DNA from: Pseudomonas mucidolens | GTDB taxonomy: Bacteria > Pseudomonadota > Gammaproteobacteria > Pseudomonadales > Pseudomonadaceae | Assembly (NCBI RefSeq): GCF_900106045.1 | Contig: NZ_LT629802.1 | Location: forward strand, 868,001 to 932,000 | Reading direction: 5' to 3' | DNA: 64,000 nucleotides | In this document: positions 18,419 through 27,144 of the stretch, in pieces | Numbering within the stretch: the first letter of the stretch is position 1 | Layout: every line of letters begins with the position of its first letter | The notes under the pieces: model-generated | Database searches by the model: none | What the model was told of the DNA's origin: nothing | The model's input: the letters and a program-made list of their open reading frames with translations, nothing else | Translations under genes and position numbers: made by a program

Positions 18419-19042
18419 ATGCTGAAGATCTGGGGACGGAAAAATTCGTCAAATGTCAGGAAAGCACTGTGGTGCGCCGAAGAACTTGGCCTGGACTATG
18501 AGGCGATCGATGCGGGTGGGGCTTTTGGTGTGGTCGATACCCCACACTACCGTGCGTTGAACCCGAATGGCCGGGTACCGGTGATTGAGGACGGCGACTT
18601 TGTGTTGTGGGAATCCAATACCATCGTGCGTTACCTCTGCGCCAAGCATGTTGCCGACTCCGCCTGGTATCCCGGGGACGTGCAGGCGCGGGCCAACGCT
18701 GAAAAGTGGATGGACTGGACCACCGCGACCTTCGCTGAACCGTTCAAGAGCGTGTTCTGGGGCGTGTTGCGCACCCCCGCCGAGAAGCAGAACTGGGACA
18801 CCATCCATGCCGGTCGCCAGGCCTGCATCGACGTATTGCAGACCGTTGAGCGAGCCTTGACCAGGCAACCGTATTTGTCGGGTGCCGAGATCGGCATGGG
18901 CGATATTCCCTTGGGCTGCTTTATCTACGCCTGGTTCGAGATGCCCATCGAGCGACCAGCGATGCCCGCGCTAGAGGGCTGGTACCAGCGCTTGCAGCAA
19001 CGTCCAGCCTATCGCAAAGCGGTCATGACCGCGTTGACTTAA
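18419..19042 (+). CDS. Glutathione S-transferase family protein
   Basis: A 207-residue GST with an N-terminal thioredoxin-fold domain (LKIWGRKNSSNVRKALWCAEE; NPNGRVPVIEDGDFVLWESNTI, residues ~50-75, the glutathione gamma-Glu site with the WESN Glu-Ser) and a C-terminal helical domain. Family members conjugate or reduce electrophiles with glutathione in the cytosol. GGGAGGCGGTC precedes the ATG. It starts 43 bp after the corrected stop of the transglutaminase-like gene and is probably co-transcribed. Confidence 0.93.
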   Translation: MLKIWGRKNSSNVRKALWCAEELGLDYEAIDAGGAFGVVDTPHYRALNPNGRVPVIEDGDFVLWESNTIVRYLCAKHVADSAWYPGDVQARANAEKWMDWTTATFAEPFKSVFWGVLRTPAEKQNWDTIHAGRQACIDVLQTVERALTRQPYLSGAEIGMGDIPLGCFIYAWFEMPIERPAMPALEGWYQRLQQRPAYRKAVMTALT

Positions 19043-19177
19043 TACTGACTATTAATACAGGTGACTGTACTTGTGCGACGCGGGCAAGCACCATGCGTGT
19101 CCTGCGTCGCCGTTGCATTTAGTACGGCGCGCCCTTATCTATTTCCTGTCTCCCTTCTTCTTGGTGCGTAATCCGAT

Positions 19178-20110
19178 ATGAGTTCCGCTCTGTCCATCCG
19201 GCAGCTAACCAAAACCTACGGCAACGGTTTCCAGGCCCTGAGTGGTATCGATCTGGACGTCGCCGAAGGTGACTTTTTCGCCTTGCTCGGCCTCAACGGT
19301 GCCGGCAAATCCACCACCATCGGCATTCTCTCGACCCTGGTCAACAAGACCAGCGGCAGCGTGAATATCTTTGGCCACGATCTGGATAAATCCCCGGCCG
19401 CGCTCAAGCGCAGCATTGGCGTGGTGCCCCAGGAATTCAATTTCAACCAGTTTGAAAAGACCTTCGACATCGTGGTGACTCAGGCGGGTTATTACGGCAT
19501 CCCGCCCAAAGTCGCCAAGGAACGGGCCGAGCAATACCTCACGCAACTGGGCCTGTGGGACAAGCGCGACGTGCCTTCACGCTCGCTGTCTGGCGGCATG
19601 AAGCGTCGGCTGATGATTGCCCGCGCCCTGGTGCATGAGCCACGCTTGCTGATCCTCGACGAACCGACCGCGGGCGTGGATATCGAACTGCGTCGTTCGA
19701 TGTGGAGCTTCCTCACCGAGCTGAATGAAAAAGGCATCACCATCATCCTCACCACTCACTACCTGGAAGAGGCTGAGCAGTTGTGCCGCAACATTGGCAT
19801 CATCGACCACGGCACCATTGTCGAAAATACCAGCATGCGCAACTTGCTCGGCCAGTTGCATGTCGAGACGTTCCTGCTGGACCTCAAGCACAACATGTCG
19901 GCGCCGCCGCACTTGCTCGGTTACCCGAGCCGCCTGGTGGATAACCACACCCTGGAGGTCCAGGTGGATAAAGCGGTCGGCATCACCGCGCTGTTCGCGC
20001 AATTGGCGACCCAGAACATCGAAGTGCTGAGCTTGCGCAACAAAACCAATCGCCTGGAGGAGTTGTTCGTGTCCCTGGTGGAGAAAAATCTGGCGAAGGT
20101 GGCGGTATGA
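19178..20110 (+). CDS. ABC-2 type exporter, ATP-binding protein
   Basis: The 310-residue ATPase has Walker A GLNGAGKST (near residue 38), the Q-loop GVVPQEF, signature LSGGMKRRLMIARAL, Walker B LLILDEPTAGVD and the switch His in LTTHYLEEAEQL. It is of the YadG/DrrA type that works with an ABC-2 permease; the downstream permease overlaps it by 4 bp (ATGA), implying translational coupling. The cargo is unknown. Confidence 0.94.
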   Translation: MSSALSIRQLTKTYGNGFQALSGIDLDVAEGDFFALLGLNGAGKSTTIGILSTLVNKTSGSVNIFGHDLDKSPAALKRSIGVVPQEFNFNQFEKTFDIVVTQAGYYGIPPKVAKERAEQYLTQLGLWDKRDVPSRSLSGGMKRRLMIARALVHEPRLLILDEPTAGVDIELRRSMWSFLTELNEKGITIILTTHYLEEAEQLCRNIGIIDHGTIVENTSMRNLLGQLHVETFLLDLKHNMSAPPHLLGYPSRLVDNHTLEVQVDKAVGITALFAQLATQNIEVLSLRNKTNRLEELFVSLVEKNLAKVAV

Positions 20111-20886
20111 GTTCCGAACTGCAACCCAACCTCGTCGCGCTGCAAACCATTGTCTACCGCGAAGTGAAGCGCTTTACCCGGATCTGGCCGCAAACCCTGC
20201 TGCCGCCGGCGATCACTATGGTTCTGTACTTCGTGATTTTCGGTAATCTGATTGGTCGGCAGATCGGCGATATGGGTGGTTTCACCTATATGGAATACAT
20301 CGTGCCGGGTTTGATCATGATGTCGGTGATTACCAACTCCTACGGCAACGTGGTGTCGAGTTTCTTCGGCAGCAAGTTCCAGCGCTCCATCGAGGAATTG
20401 ATGGTGTCACCCGTATCGCCCCATACCATTCTGATCGGCTATACCTTGGGCGGCGTGCTGCGCGGGCTGATGGTCGGGGTGATCGTGACGATCCTGTCGA
20501 TGTTCTTCACCCACCTGCAGGTGCATCACCTGGGCGTGACTGTTTTGGTGGTGGTGCTGACAGCGACGATCTTTTCGCTGCTGGGGTTTATCAACGCGGT
20601 GTTTGCGCGCAACTTCGATGACATCTCCATCATTCCGACCTTTGTGCTGACGCCGCTGACCTACCTGGGCGGGGTGTTCTACTCCATCACCCTGCTGCCG
20701 CCATTCTGGCAGACCGTTTCGCTGGCCAACCCGGTATTGCACATGGTCAATGCGTTCCGTTACGGGATTCTTGGGGTATCGGATATCAAGATCAGTGTGG
20801 CGATCACCTTTATGATTGTGGCGACCGTGGTGTTGTACTTCGGTTGTGCGCGGTTACTGGTGAGTGGGCGCGGGATGCGTACCTGA
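20107..20886 (+). CDS. ABC-2 type exporter, permease protein
   Basis: A 259-residue inner-membrane protein with six hydrophobic segments and the ABC-2 family motif region PLTYLGGVFYSITLLPPFWQ near residue 180-200, as in YadH. It overlaps the ATPase gene by 4 bp. FFGSKFQRSIEELMVSPVSP is the conserved coupling region in the first cytoplasmic loop. The pair forms a homodimeric exporter of undetermined substrate. Confidence 0.93.
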   Translation: MSSELQPNLVALQTIVYREVKRFTRIWPQTLLPPAITMVLYFVIFGNLIGRQIGDMGGFTYMEYIVPGLIMMSVITNSYGNVVSSFFGSKFQRSIEELMVSPVSPHTILIGYTLGGVLRGLMVGVIVTILSMFFTHLQVHHLGVTVLVVVLTATIFSLLGFINAVFARNFDDISIIPTFVLTPLTYLGGVFYSITLLPPFWQTVSLANPVLHMVNAFRYGILGVSDIKISVAITFMIVATVVLYFGCARLLVSGRGMRT

Positions 20887-20935
20887 ATCCTGTCCTGTGA
20901 CGAGAGGGACTTTTCCTGTGGCAAGAGGGCTTGTC

Positions 20936-21070
20936 TGTGGCGAGGGGGCTTGTCCCCCGTTGGGCTGCGCAGCAGCCCCCAAACCTGTCACCCCAGTTTG
21001 GACTGAAGGACGGGGGAGGCTTTTTTGGGGCTGCTGCGCAGCCCAACGGGGGACAAGCCCCCTCGCCACA
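20936..21070. repeat. REPIN, long family (copy A)
   Basis: Two inverted arms of ~47 bases (TGTGGCGAGGGGGCTTGTCC... and its complement) enclose a ~40-base spacer. Each arm contains the inner palindrome GGGCTGCGCAGCAGCCC. Two degenerate arm fragments precede it at 20897-20935. A 34-base extension at 21071-21104 also recurs in the copy at 58716, in inverted orientation. Confidence 0.85.
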
Positions 21071-21158
21071 AAAGCGGTATCAGGTGCATCACTTGCTTAA
21101 CTGAACCAGAGGACAAGCCTTCCTTATGGTGTGGCCACTGTCGGGCCCCAGCGACGTC

Positions 21159-21722
21159 CTACTCGTCGGCTGCGGCGGGAGTTGCCAGTGCCAGATCTAT
21201 AAGTTGGTGCAACTCTTCCACGCGCAGCGGCGCACTCGCAAACAGAATCCTGAACACTGTCGGCGCCGCCAGCAGATTGATCAGCCGATCGACGCTGGGC
21301 AGCGGCTCGGCGCGGTCGGCGTAGCGATCCAGGATGACTTGCAACTGCCCACCGAGGATCGTCACGCAATAGCCCGGCGTCTGGCTGCACTGCACATCAC
21401 GCATCATGTTGCGCCCCGGCTCCGAACTCATCTCGTCCAGGTATTGCTCGGCCCAGGCTTGCAGATCACCTCGCAGGCTGCCGGTCTCGGCCGGGGCACT
21501 GTCGGGACGCATACGCGCCAGCGCGACGTCCGCGAGCAGGGCGGCAAGGTCGCCCCAGCGTCGGTAAATCGTGGACGGCGTGACCCCCGCGCGCGTGGCG
21601 ATTTGCGGCACGGTGATACTGGCGCGCTCTTGCTCCTGCAGCAGCTCGCGTACCGCCGTGTGCACTGATTCTTGGACCCGGGCGCTGCGGCCCCCCGGGC
21701 GAAGGCCTTCTTTTATTGCCAT
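21159..21722 (-). CDS. TetR/AcrR family transcriptional regulator
   Basis: This 187-residue regulator has a TetR helix-turn-helix at residues ~35-65 (ITVPQIATRAGVTPSTIYRRWG) and a C-terminal ligand/dimer domain (TetR_C-like, with GYCVTILGGQLQVILDRYAD). It is divergent from an MFS efflux gene with ~90 bp between, the standard layout for local repression of the pump. A palindrome covering the MFS ribosome site (21774-21804) is the likely operator. The ligand is unknown. Confidence 0.92.
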   Translation of the reverse strand: MAIKEGLRPGGRSARVQESVHTAVRELLQEQERASITVPQIATRAGVTPSTIYRRWGDLAALLADVALARMRPDSAPAETGSLRGDLQAWAEQYLDEMSSEPGRNMMRDVQCSQTPGYCVTILGGQLQVILDRYADRAEPLPSVDRLINLLAAPTVFRILFASAPLRVEELHQLIDLALATPAAADE

Positions 21723-21773
21723 GTTGCGACCTTAACACAAAGAATTTGCTTTAAGCTGGCGTCAGTAGCACAC

Positions 21774-21804
21774 TCCACAAAAGCAAAATATTAGCTTTAG
21801 TGGA
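21774..21804. promoter_or_regulatory. Probable TetR operator before the MFS gene
   Basis: TCCACAAAAGC and GCTTTAGTGGA are inverted repeats (10 of 11 pairs) around an AT-rich 9-base centre. The right arm includes the GGAG ribosome site of the MFS gene, so binding would block transcription and translation start. The assignment to the divergent TetR gene is inferred. Confidence 0.55.
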
Positions 21805-21812
21805 GCATGCCC

Positions 21813-23006
21813 ATGTCCAGCGTTATCTCTCACCGCTTCGGCCTGGTGTTCCTGGCGATCACCTTGCTGACATTTCTCGCGGCCTCCAGTGCGCCGACGC
21901 CGTTGTATCACCTTTATCAAGAAGGCCTGCACTTTTCCTCCGGCACCCTCACGCTGATCTTTGGTGTGTACGCCTTGAGCCTGCTGGCGGCGTTGCTGAC
22001 CGTCGGTTCATTGTCGGATCACTTGGGGCGCAAGCCGGTGATTTTTGTCGCGCTGGTGCTGGAGATGGCGGCCATGCTGCTGTTTATCAACGCAGACAGT
22101 GTCGCCTGGCTGATCGCCGCCCGGACTCTGCAGGGCTTCGCCACGGGCATGGCGACTGCCGTACTGGGCGCCGCGTTACTCGATATCGACCGCCAGCAGG
22201 GGCCGCTGGTCAATAGCATCACGCCGCTGCTGGGCATGGCGTGCGGCGCGATGGGCAGCAGTTTGCTGGTGGAGTTTGCGCCGCTGCCCACCCAGTTGAT
22301 CTATTGGACGTTGCTCGCGCTGTTGGTGTTGCAAGGCCTTTTGGTGTGGCGTCTACCGGAAAGCGTGAGTCCTGTCCCCGGTGCGCTGGCGTCACTGCGC
22401 CCGACTTTGCACGTACCGCCTCAGGCGCGTCGCGCCCTGTGGTTGTCGTTGCCGGTGGATGTCGCGGTATGGGCCGTGGGCGGCTTTTATCTGTCTCTGG
22501 CACCATCGCTGGTGCGGGCGGTGACCGGTTCGACCTCCAATCTGATTGGTGGCGGCCTGGTCGCGGTGCTGACGTTGAGTGGCGCGTTGATGATTTTCAG
22601 TGTGCGCAAGCATGCGGCGGATAAGGTGCTACGTCTGGGAGCGAGTCTGTTGGCAGTCGGTGTCGCGTTGATTCTCGGCGCCACTCACATGGGCAGTTTG
22701 CCGCTGTTTTTCTTGGCGACGCTGGTAGCCGGCAGCGGTTTCGGCGCGGGGTTTCTCGGTGCCTTGCGCAGCGTTGTGCCGCTGGCGTTGCCCCATGAGC
22801 GCGCCGGTTTGATGTCGGCGTTTTATGTACTGAGTTACCTGGCGTTTTGCTTGCCGACGCTGTTGGCGGGCAACCTGACGCGTAGCTTCGGCCTGATTGC
22901 CACCACTGACGGTTATGGCGCGGTGCTGATTGTATTGGCGCTCGGTGCGTTGATCGGCCTGATCTTGCAGGATGCGGCCAGGATCAGGGCGACGTCGGGC
23001 GGCTGA
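21813..23006 (+). CDS. MFS transporter, drug-efflux-like
   Basis: The 397-residue protein has 12 predicted membrane segments in two halves. The MFS loop 2-3 motif appears as GSLSDHLGRKPV near residue 70, and motif C-like glycines in LDIDRQQGPLVNS...GMACGAMGSSLL. ATG 21813 is preferred over ATG 21807 since GGAG at 21802-21805 then has a 7-base spacing. Divergent from a TetR gene, so inducible efflux of a small toxic compound is likely. The substrate cannot be inferred. Confidence 0.9.
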   Translation: MSSVISHRFGLVFLAITLLTFLAASSAPTPLYHLYQEGLHFSSGTLTLIFGVYALSLLAALLTVGSLSDHLGRKPVIFVALVLEMAAMLLFINADSVAWLIAARTLQGFATGMATAVLGAALLDIDRQQGPLVNSITPLLGMACGAMGSSLLVEFAPLPTQLIYWTLLALLVLQGLLVWRLPESVSPVPGALASLRPTLHVPPQARRALWLSLPVDVAVWAVGGFYLSLAPSLVRAVTGSTSNLIGGGLVAVLTLSGALMIFSVRKHAADKVLRLGASLLAVGVALILGATHMGSLPLFFLATLVAGSGFGAGFLGALRSVVPLALPHERAGLMSAFYVLSYLAFCLPTLLAGNLTRSFGLIATTDGYGAVLIVLALGALIGLILQDAARIRATSGG

Positions 23007-23051
23007 ATCAGTACTATCCAACACCTTGTCGGGCCTGATCGAGATTCACCC

Positions 23052-23363
23052 ATGAAGATAATCCGCAGCACGGAATTCACCGGCAGCCGTGCCTGGGAGG
23101 CGCTGGATATTGCCAATATGAACGGCATTACCACGCGTTTGCACTGGACTGACCAGCCGTATCGCTGGCACGTCAACGACGGGCAAGAGGTGTTCGTGGT
23201 GCTCGATGGGCGAGTGCAGATGCACTACCGTGAAAAGGGTGTCGAGCACATCGCGGAACTGAACGTCGGCGACATTTTCTATGCCAGTGCAGGCACCGAG
23301 CATGTCGCGCATCCGCAGGGCGCGGCGCGAATTTTGGTGATTGAATCGGAAGGCAGTGAATAA
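23052..23363 (+). CDS. Small cupin-domain protein
   Basis: A 103-residue single-domain cupin. Conserved cupin motif 1 can be seen in WHVNDGQEVFVVLDGRVQMHY and motif 2 in NVGDIFYASAGTEHVAHPQG, with metal-ligand candidates His41, Glu46-equivalent and the C-terminal His. Small cupins of this kind bind metal or act as isomerases or sensors; no specific role can be given. It follows the MFS gene by 45 bp on the same strand. Confidence 0.85.
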   Translation: MKIIRSTEFTGSRAWEALDIANMNGITTRLHWTDQPYRWHVNDGQEVFVVLDGRVQMHYREKGVEHIAELNVGDIFYASAGTEHVAHPQGAARILVIESEGSE

Positions 23364-23470
23364 TCTCATATAGGTAAAACAGATAATATATAGAGAAATT
23401 ACCCGTTATATAGATATTCCATTTGTTTCTATCATGGCCTCAACTTCCATACGAGGAAGAGGAGTTAGCC

Positions 23471-24625
23471 ATGACGTGCCCCAATAGCATCACCAGCAGC
23501 TACAAACCGTTCAGTCACCTGGTCAGCCCCAGGGAAGTCATTCGTCAATTCACCCCCAATTGGTTTGCCGTCACCATGGGCACTGGCGTGCTGGCACTTG
23601 CCCTGGCGCAACTGCCCATTACGCTGGCGGGCGTACACGCCATCGCCGAGGGGCTGTGGTGGATGACAATCTTTTTGTTTGTGTTATTCAGCGCGTTGTA
23701 CGCCGCGCGCTGGGTGATGTTTTTCCACGAGGCGCGGCAGATTTTCGGGCACTCCACGGTTTCGATGTTTTTCGGCACTATTCCCATGGGCCTGGCGACC
23801 ATCCTCAATGGATTGCTGCTGTTCGGCCTGCCGCGCTGGGGCGATGGCGTGGTGCAACTGGCCGAAGCCGTGTGGTGGCTGGACGTGGCCATGGCGCTGG
23901 CGTGCGGGGTATTGATCCCGTTCCTGATGTTTACCCGCCAGGAGCACAGCATCGACCAGATGACCGCCGTCTGGCTGTTGCCGGTGGTGGCCGCCGAAGT
24001 CGCCGCCGCCAGCGGGGGATTGCTCGCGCCGCATCTGGCCGACGCGCCTGCGCAACTGGTGATGTTGGTCACCAGCTACGTACTGTGGGCGTTTTCCCTG
24101 CCGGTGGCGTTCAGCATCCTGACCATTCTGATGCTGCGCATGGCCCTGCATAAACTGCCCCACGCCAATATGGCCGCATCGAGCTGGCTGGCCTTAGGTC
24201 CGATTGGCACGGGTGCCCTTGGTATGTTGCTGTTGGGCGATGACGCACCGGCGATCTTCAGCGCCAACGGGTTTGTCGGCATCGGTGAGATTGCCCAGGG
24301 GCTGGGACTGGTCGCCGGTATCACTCCTTGGGGGCTGGGCCTGTGGTGGATGTTGATCGCGATCCTGATCACCCTGCGCTACTTGCGGGCCGGCATTCCC
24401 TTCAATCTGGGCTGGTGGGGGTTCACCTTTCCGTTGGGAGTGTATGCGCTGACCACCTTGAAACTGGGAAGCAGCCTGCACCTGGCATTTTTCAGCGTGG
24501 CCGGCAGCGCGCTGGTCGCCGCTCTGGTCCTGATGTGGCTGGTGGTTGCCAAACGCACGGTGCAGGGTGCGTATAAGGGTGAGCTGTTTGTCTCACCCTG
24601 TATTGCAGGTTTAGGGAATAAGTAA
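23471..24625 (+). CDS. TDT family transporter (TehA/SLAC1/Mae1-like)
   Basis: The 384-residue membrane protein has about ten hydrophobic segments and the TDT/SLAC1-like start FTPNWFAVTMGTGVLALAL. This superfamily includes C4-dicarboxylate carriers (Mae1), sulfite exporters (Ssu1) and the TehA anion channel; WFAVTMGTG is typical of the Ssu1/Mae1 side. The start at 23471 is set by AGAGGAG upstream. The 100-bp upstream region is unusually AT-rich (several TATATA stretches) compared with the rest of the window and probably holds the promoter. The anion transported is unknown. Confidence 0.87.
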   Translation: MTCPNSITSSYKPFSHLVSPREVIRQFTPNWFAVTMGTGVLALALAQLPITLAGVHAIAEGLWWMTIFLFVLFSALYAARWVMFFHEARQIFGHSTVSMFFGTIPMGLATILNGLLLFGLPRWGDGVVQLAEAVWWLDVAMALACGVLIPFLMFTRQEHSIDQMTAVWLLPVVAAEVAAASGGLLAPHLADAPAQLVMLVTSYVLWAFSLPVAFSILTILMLRMALHKLPHANMAASSWLALGPIGTGALGMLLLGDDAPAIFSANGFVGIGEIAQGLGLVAGITPWGLGLWWMLIAILITLRYLRAGIPFNLGWWGFTFPLGVYALTTLKLGSSLHLAFFSVAGSALVAALVLMWLVVAKRTVQGAYKGELFVSPCIAGLGNK

Positions 24626-24642
24626 CCAGGATTAGGTAAAGT

Positions 24643-24678
24643 CGTGGCCTGAAAATCTATAACAACCTTCAGGCCACG
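24643..24678. repeat. Perfect 11-bp inverted repeat before the MFS-acyltransferase gene
   Basis: CGTGGCCTGAA and TTCAGGCCACG enclose 14 bases, 15 bp before the ATG at 24693. It could be a terminator for the upstream gene (no T tract) or an operator. Confidence 0.5.
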
Positions 24679-24692
24679 CAGGAACACGGACG

Positions 24693-26568
24693 ATGAGCCA
24701 CCCTTCGCAATTCACCTTGCTGCGCAAACGGCGTTTCCTGCCGTTTTTCATTACCCAGGCACTGGGCGCGTTCAACGACAATATCTTCAAGCAATCGTTG
24801 ATCCTGGCCATCCTCTACAAGCTGAACATCGACGGTGATCGTTCGATCTGGGTCAACTTGTGCGCCTTGCTGTTTATCCTGCCGTTCTTTCTGTTCTCGG
24901 CCCTGGCCGGGCAATTTGGCGAGAAATTCAACAAGGACGCCTTGATTCGCGCGATCAAGTTCGGCGAGATCGTGATCATGGGCGTGGGCGCCGTGGGTTT
25001 TATGTCCAACCATCTGGGGCTGATGTTGCTGGCGCTGTTTGCCATGGGCACCCAGTCGGCGCTGTTTGGCCCGGTGAAGTACTCGATCATGCCGCAGGCC
25101 TTGCATGAAGATGAATTGGTCGGCGGCAATGGCCTGGTGGAAATGGGGACCTTCCTGGCAATCCTGGCCGGAACCATTGGCGCCGGGATCATAATGTCTT
25201 CCACGCATTACGCATCGGTGGTGGCCATTGCAGTTATCGGTCTCGCGGTGTTGGGGTATCTGGCCAGTCGCGCCATTCCCCGCGCGGCAGCCTCCAGCCC
25301 CCAAATACGCCTGAACTGGAATATCTTCAGCCAGTCCTGGGCCACGTTGCGTCTGGGCCTGGGGCAAACGCCGGCGGTGTCGCGCTCGATTGTCGGCAAC
25401 TCATGGTTCTGGTTTGTCGGTGCGATCTACCTGACGCAAATCCCGGCGTATGCCAAGGATTGGTTGTACGGCGATGAGACCGTGGTCACCTTGATCCTCA
25501 CGGTGTTCTCGGTGGGCATCGCCCTCGGCTCGATGCTCTGCGAAAAGCTGTCCGGGCGTAAAGTGGAAATCGGCCTGGTGCCGTTTGGCTCATTCGGCTT
25601 GACCGTGTTCGGCCTGTTGCTGTGGTGGCATTCCGGCGGTTTCCCGCAGAATATCCAGGCCAACGACTGGCTCGCGATTTTGCGTTCCGGCCAGGCCTGG
25701 TGGGTGTTGATCGATATCCTGGGGCTGGGTGTGTTTGGTGGTTTCTACATTGTGCCGCTGTATGCCTTGATCCAGTCGCGCACCGCCGAAAACGAACGGG
25801 CGCGGGTGATTGCCGCGAATAACATTCTCAACGCGCTGTTCATGGTGGTCTCGGCGATTGTCACGATTGTGCTGCTGAGCGTGGTCAAACTGTCGATCCC
25901 CGAGTTGTTCCTGGTGGTGTCGCTGCTCAATATTGCGGTCAATACCTACATCTTCAGGATCGTTCCCGAGTTCACCATGCGCTTCATGATCTGGCTGCTC
26001 AGCCATTCCATGTATCGCGTACAGCACCGCAACCTGCAAAACATTCCGGACGAAGGTGCGGCGTTGTTGGTGTGTAACCACGTGTCGTTCGTCGATGCGC
26101 TGTTGATTGGCGGTGCGGTGCGTCGGCCCATTCGTTTTGTGATGTACTACAAAATCTACCGTTTACCGGTGCTCAACTTTATCTTCCGTACCGCTGGCAC
26201 CATTCCGATTGCCGGGCGCAATGAAGATATCCAGATTTATGAACAGGCTTTCACCCGAATCGCCGAATACCTGAAGGAAGGCGAACTGGTGTGCATTTTC
26301 CCGGAAGGCAAACTGACCGCCGATGGTGAGATCAACGAGTTCCGGGGGGGGCGTCACGCGCATCCTCGAAGAGACGCCGGTGCCGGTGATTCCGATGGCG
26401 TTGCAGGGACTGTGGGGGAGTTTTTTCAGTCGGGATCCGAACAAGGGGTTCTTTCACCGCATCTGGTCGCGGGTGACGCTGGTGGCAGGCGAGCCGGTGG
26501 CGCTCGAGGCCGCGACACCTGTGCAGTTGCAGGCAGCGGTGGGGATGTTGCGCGGCGATCTGCGGTAG
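24693..26568 (+). pseudogene. MFS transporter-acyltransferase fusion (LplT-Aas-like), frameshifted
   Basis: The intact form would be 624 residues: an LplT-like MFS half (residues ~1-420; FITQALGAFNDNIFKQSL at the start) fused to a PlsC acyltransferase (~430-624) with the H-x4-D motif as NHVSFVD and FPEGKLT. Such fusions flip lysophospholipids inward and re-acylate them at the inner membrane. After EINEFRGG the frame shifts: the +1 frame continues VTRILEETPVPVIPMALQGLWG and ends at 26568, as expected, whereas the unshifted frame gives an unrelated tail to 26585. The switch point is a G8 run at 26344-26351, one G too many. The PlsC catalytic motifs lie before the shift; the last ~80 residues are altered. 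Confidence 0.87.
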
Positions 26569-26580
26569 CTGCGAGGGATC

Positions 26581-26680
26581 TGTAGGAGCGAGCTTGCTCG
26601 CGAAGGTCGTTAACGATGACGCGCAACACCTGGAGCGCCGAGGCGATCTCAGGTTTTTCGCGAGCAAGCTCGCTCCTACA
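26581..26680. repeat. REPIN (GTAGGAGCGAGCTTGCTCGCGA type)
   Basis: Perfect 24-bp inverted arms at both ends of a 100-bp element, between convergent genes. The arms match the common P. fluorescens REP core. Confidence 0.9.
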
Positions 26681-26710
26681 CATACAACACGCAGAGCGAG
26701 GGAAAACAGC

Positions 26711-27025
26711 CTAAGCGCTGATCTTCAGTCCAACCAATCCGCAAATGATCAACGCCACGCTGGCCAGGCGGAACAGCGCCATGGACTCCCCGAACAGAAT
26801 GATCCCGGCAATCACAGTGCCCACCGCACCGACTCCAGTCCAGATGGCATAGGCCGTACCTAACGGCAGCTCCTTCATCGCCAACCCCAACAGGCCAAGA
26901 CTGATAGCCATGGCGACAATGGTCAGGAGTGTTGGCAGAGGCTTGCTGAAACCGTCGGTGTATTTCAGGCCGACAGCCCAGCCGACTTCAAACAGACCGG
27001 CAAAAAACAGAATGATCCAGGACAT
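26711..27025 (-). CDS. sugE: SMR family guanidinium exporter SugE/Gdx
   Basis: The 104-residue product has four membrane helices and the conserved Glu13 ([19 protein letters not shown]) that binds substrate and protons in small multidrug resistance proteins. [11 protein letters not shown] places it in the SugE/Gdx branch, shown to export guanidinium. The ATG at 27025 is set by GGAG 6 bases upstream. A guanidine-II riboswitch lies immediately upstream, which supports guanidinium export over quaternary-ammonium resistance. Confidence 0.95.
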   Translation of the reverse strand: MSWIILFFAGLFEVGWAVGLKYTDGFSKPLPTLLTIVAMAISLGLLGLAMKELPLGTAYAIWTGVGAVGTVIAGIILFGESMALFRLASVALIICGLVGLKISA

Positions 27026-27031
27026 GATGGT

Positions 27032-27096
27032 CTCCATCGGTAGATGGGGTCGTCCCCGGATAGAGCACTCGAATGAGCCGCGAGGTCGTCCCCGCG
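27032..27096 (-). promoter_or_regulatory. Guanidine-II riboswitch (mini-ykkC)
   Basis: On the minus strand two hairpins each close on an ACGA loop: P1 (27079-27096) CGCGGGG-ACGA-CCTCGCG with 7 pairs, and P2 (27046-27057) GGGG-ACGA-CCCC, joined by a 21-base linker. This GG-ACGR-CC pair of stems is the defining pattern of guanidine-II riboswitches. The sequence CCATC that overlaps the 3' side of P2 can instead pair with GATGG at 27034-27038, whose end forms the sugE ribosome site. Guanidinium binding would therefore stabilise P2 and free translation. Confidence 0.93.
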
Positions 27097-27144
27097 AAGC
27101 TCGTCAGAGTGCCGAAAAATCATCGGGCGATCAAGTTTCCGTCG

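Noticed and set aside
20936..21070. Repeated palindromes as a CRISPR array
   Set aside because: There are only two inverted arms with one spacer, not direct repeats at regular distance, and no cas genes.
23364..23470. AT-rich stretch before the TDT transporter as a mobile element scar
   Set aside because: No inverted or direct repeats or transposase remnants; an AT-rich promoter is a simpler explanation.
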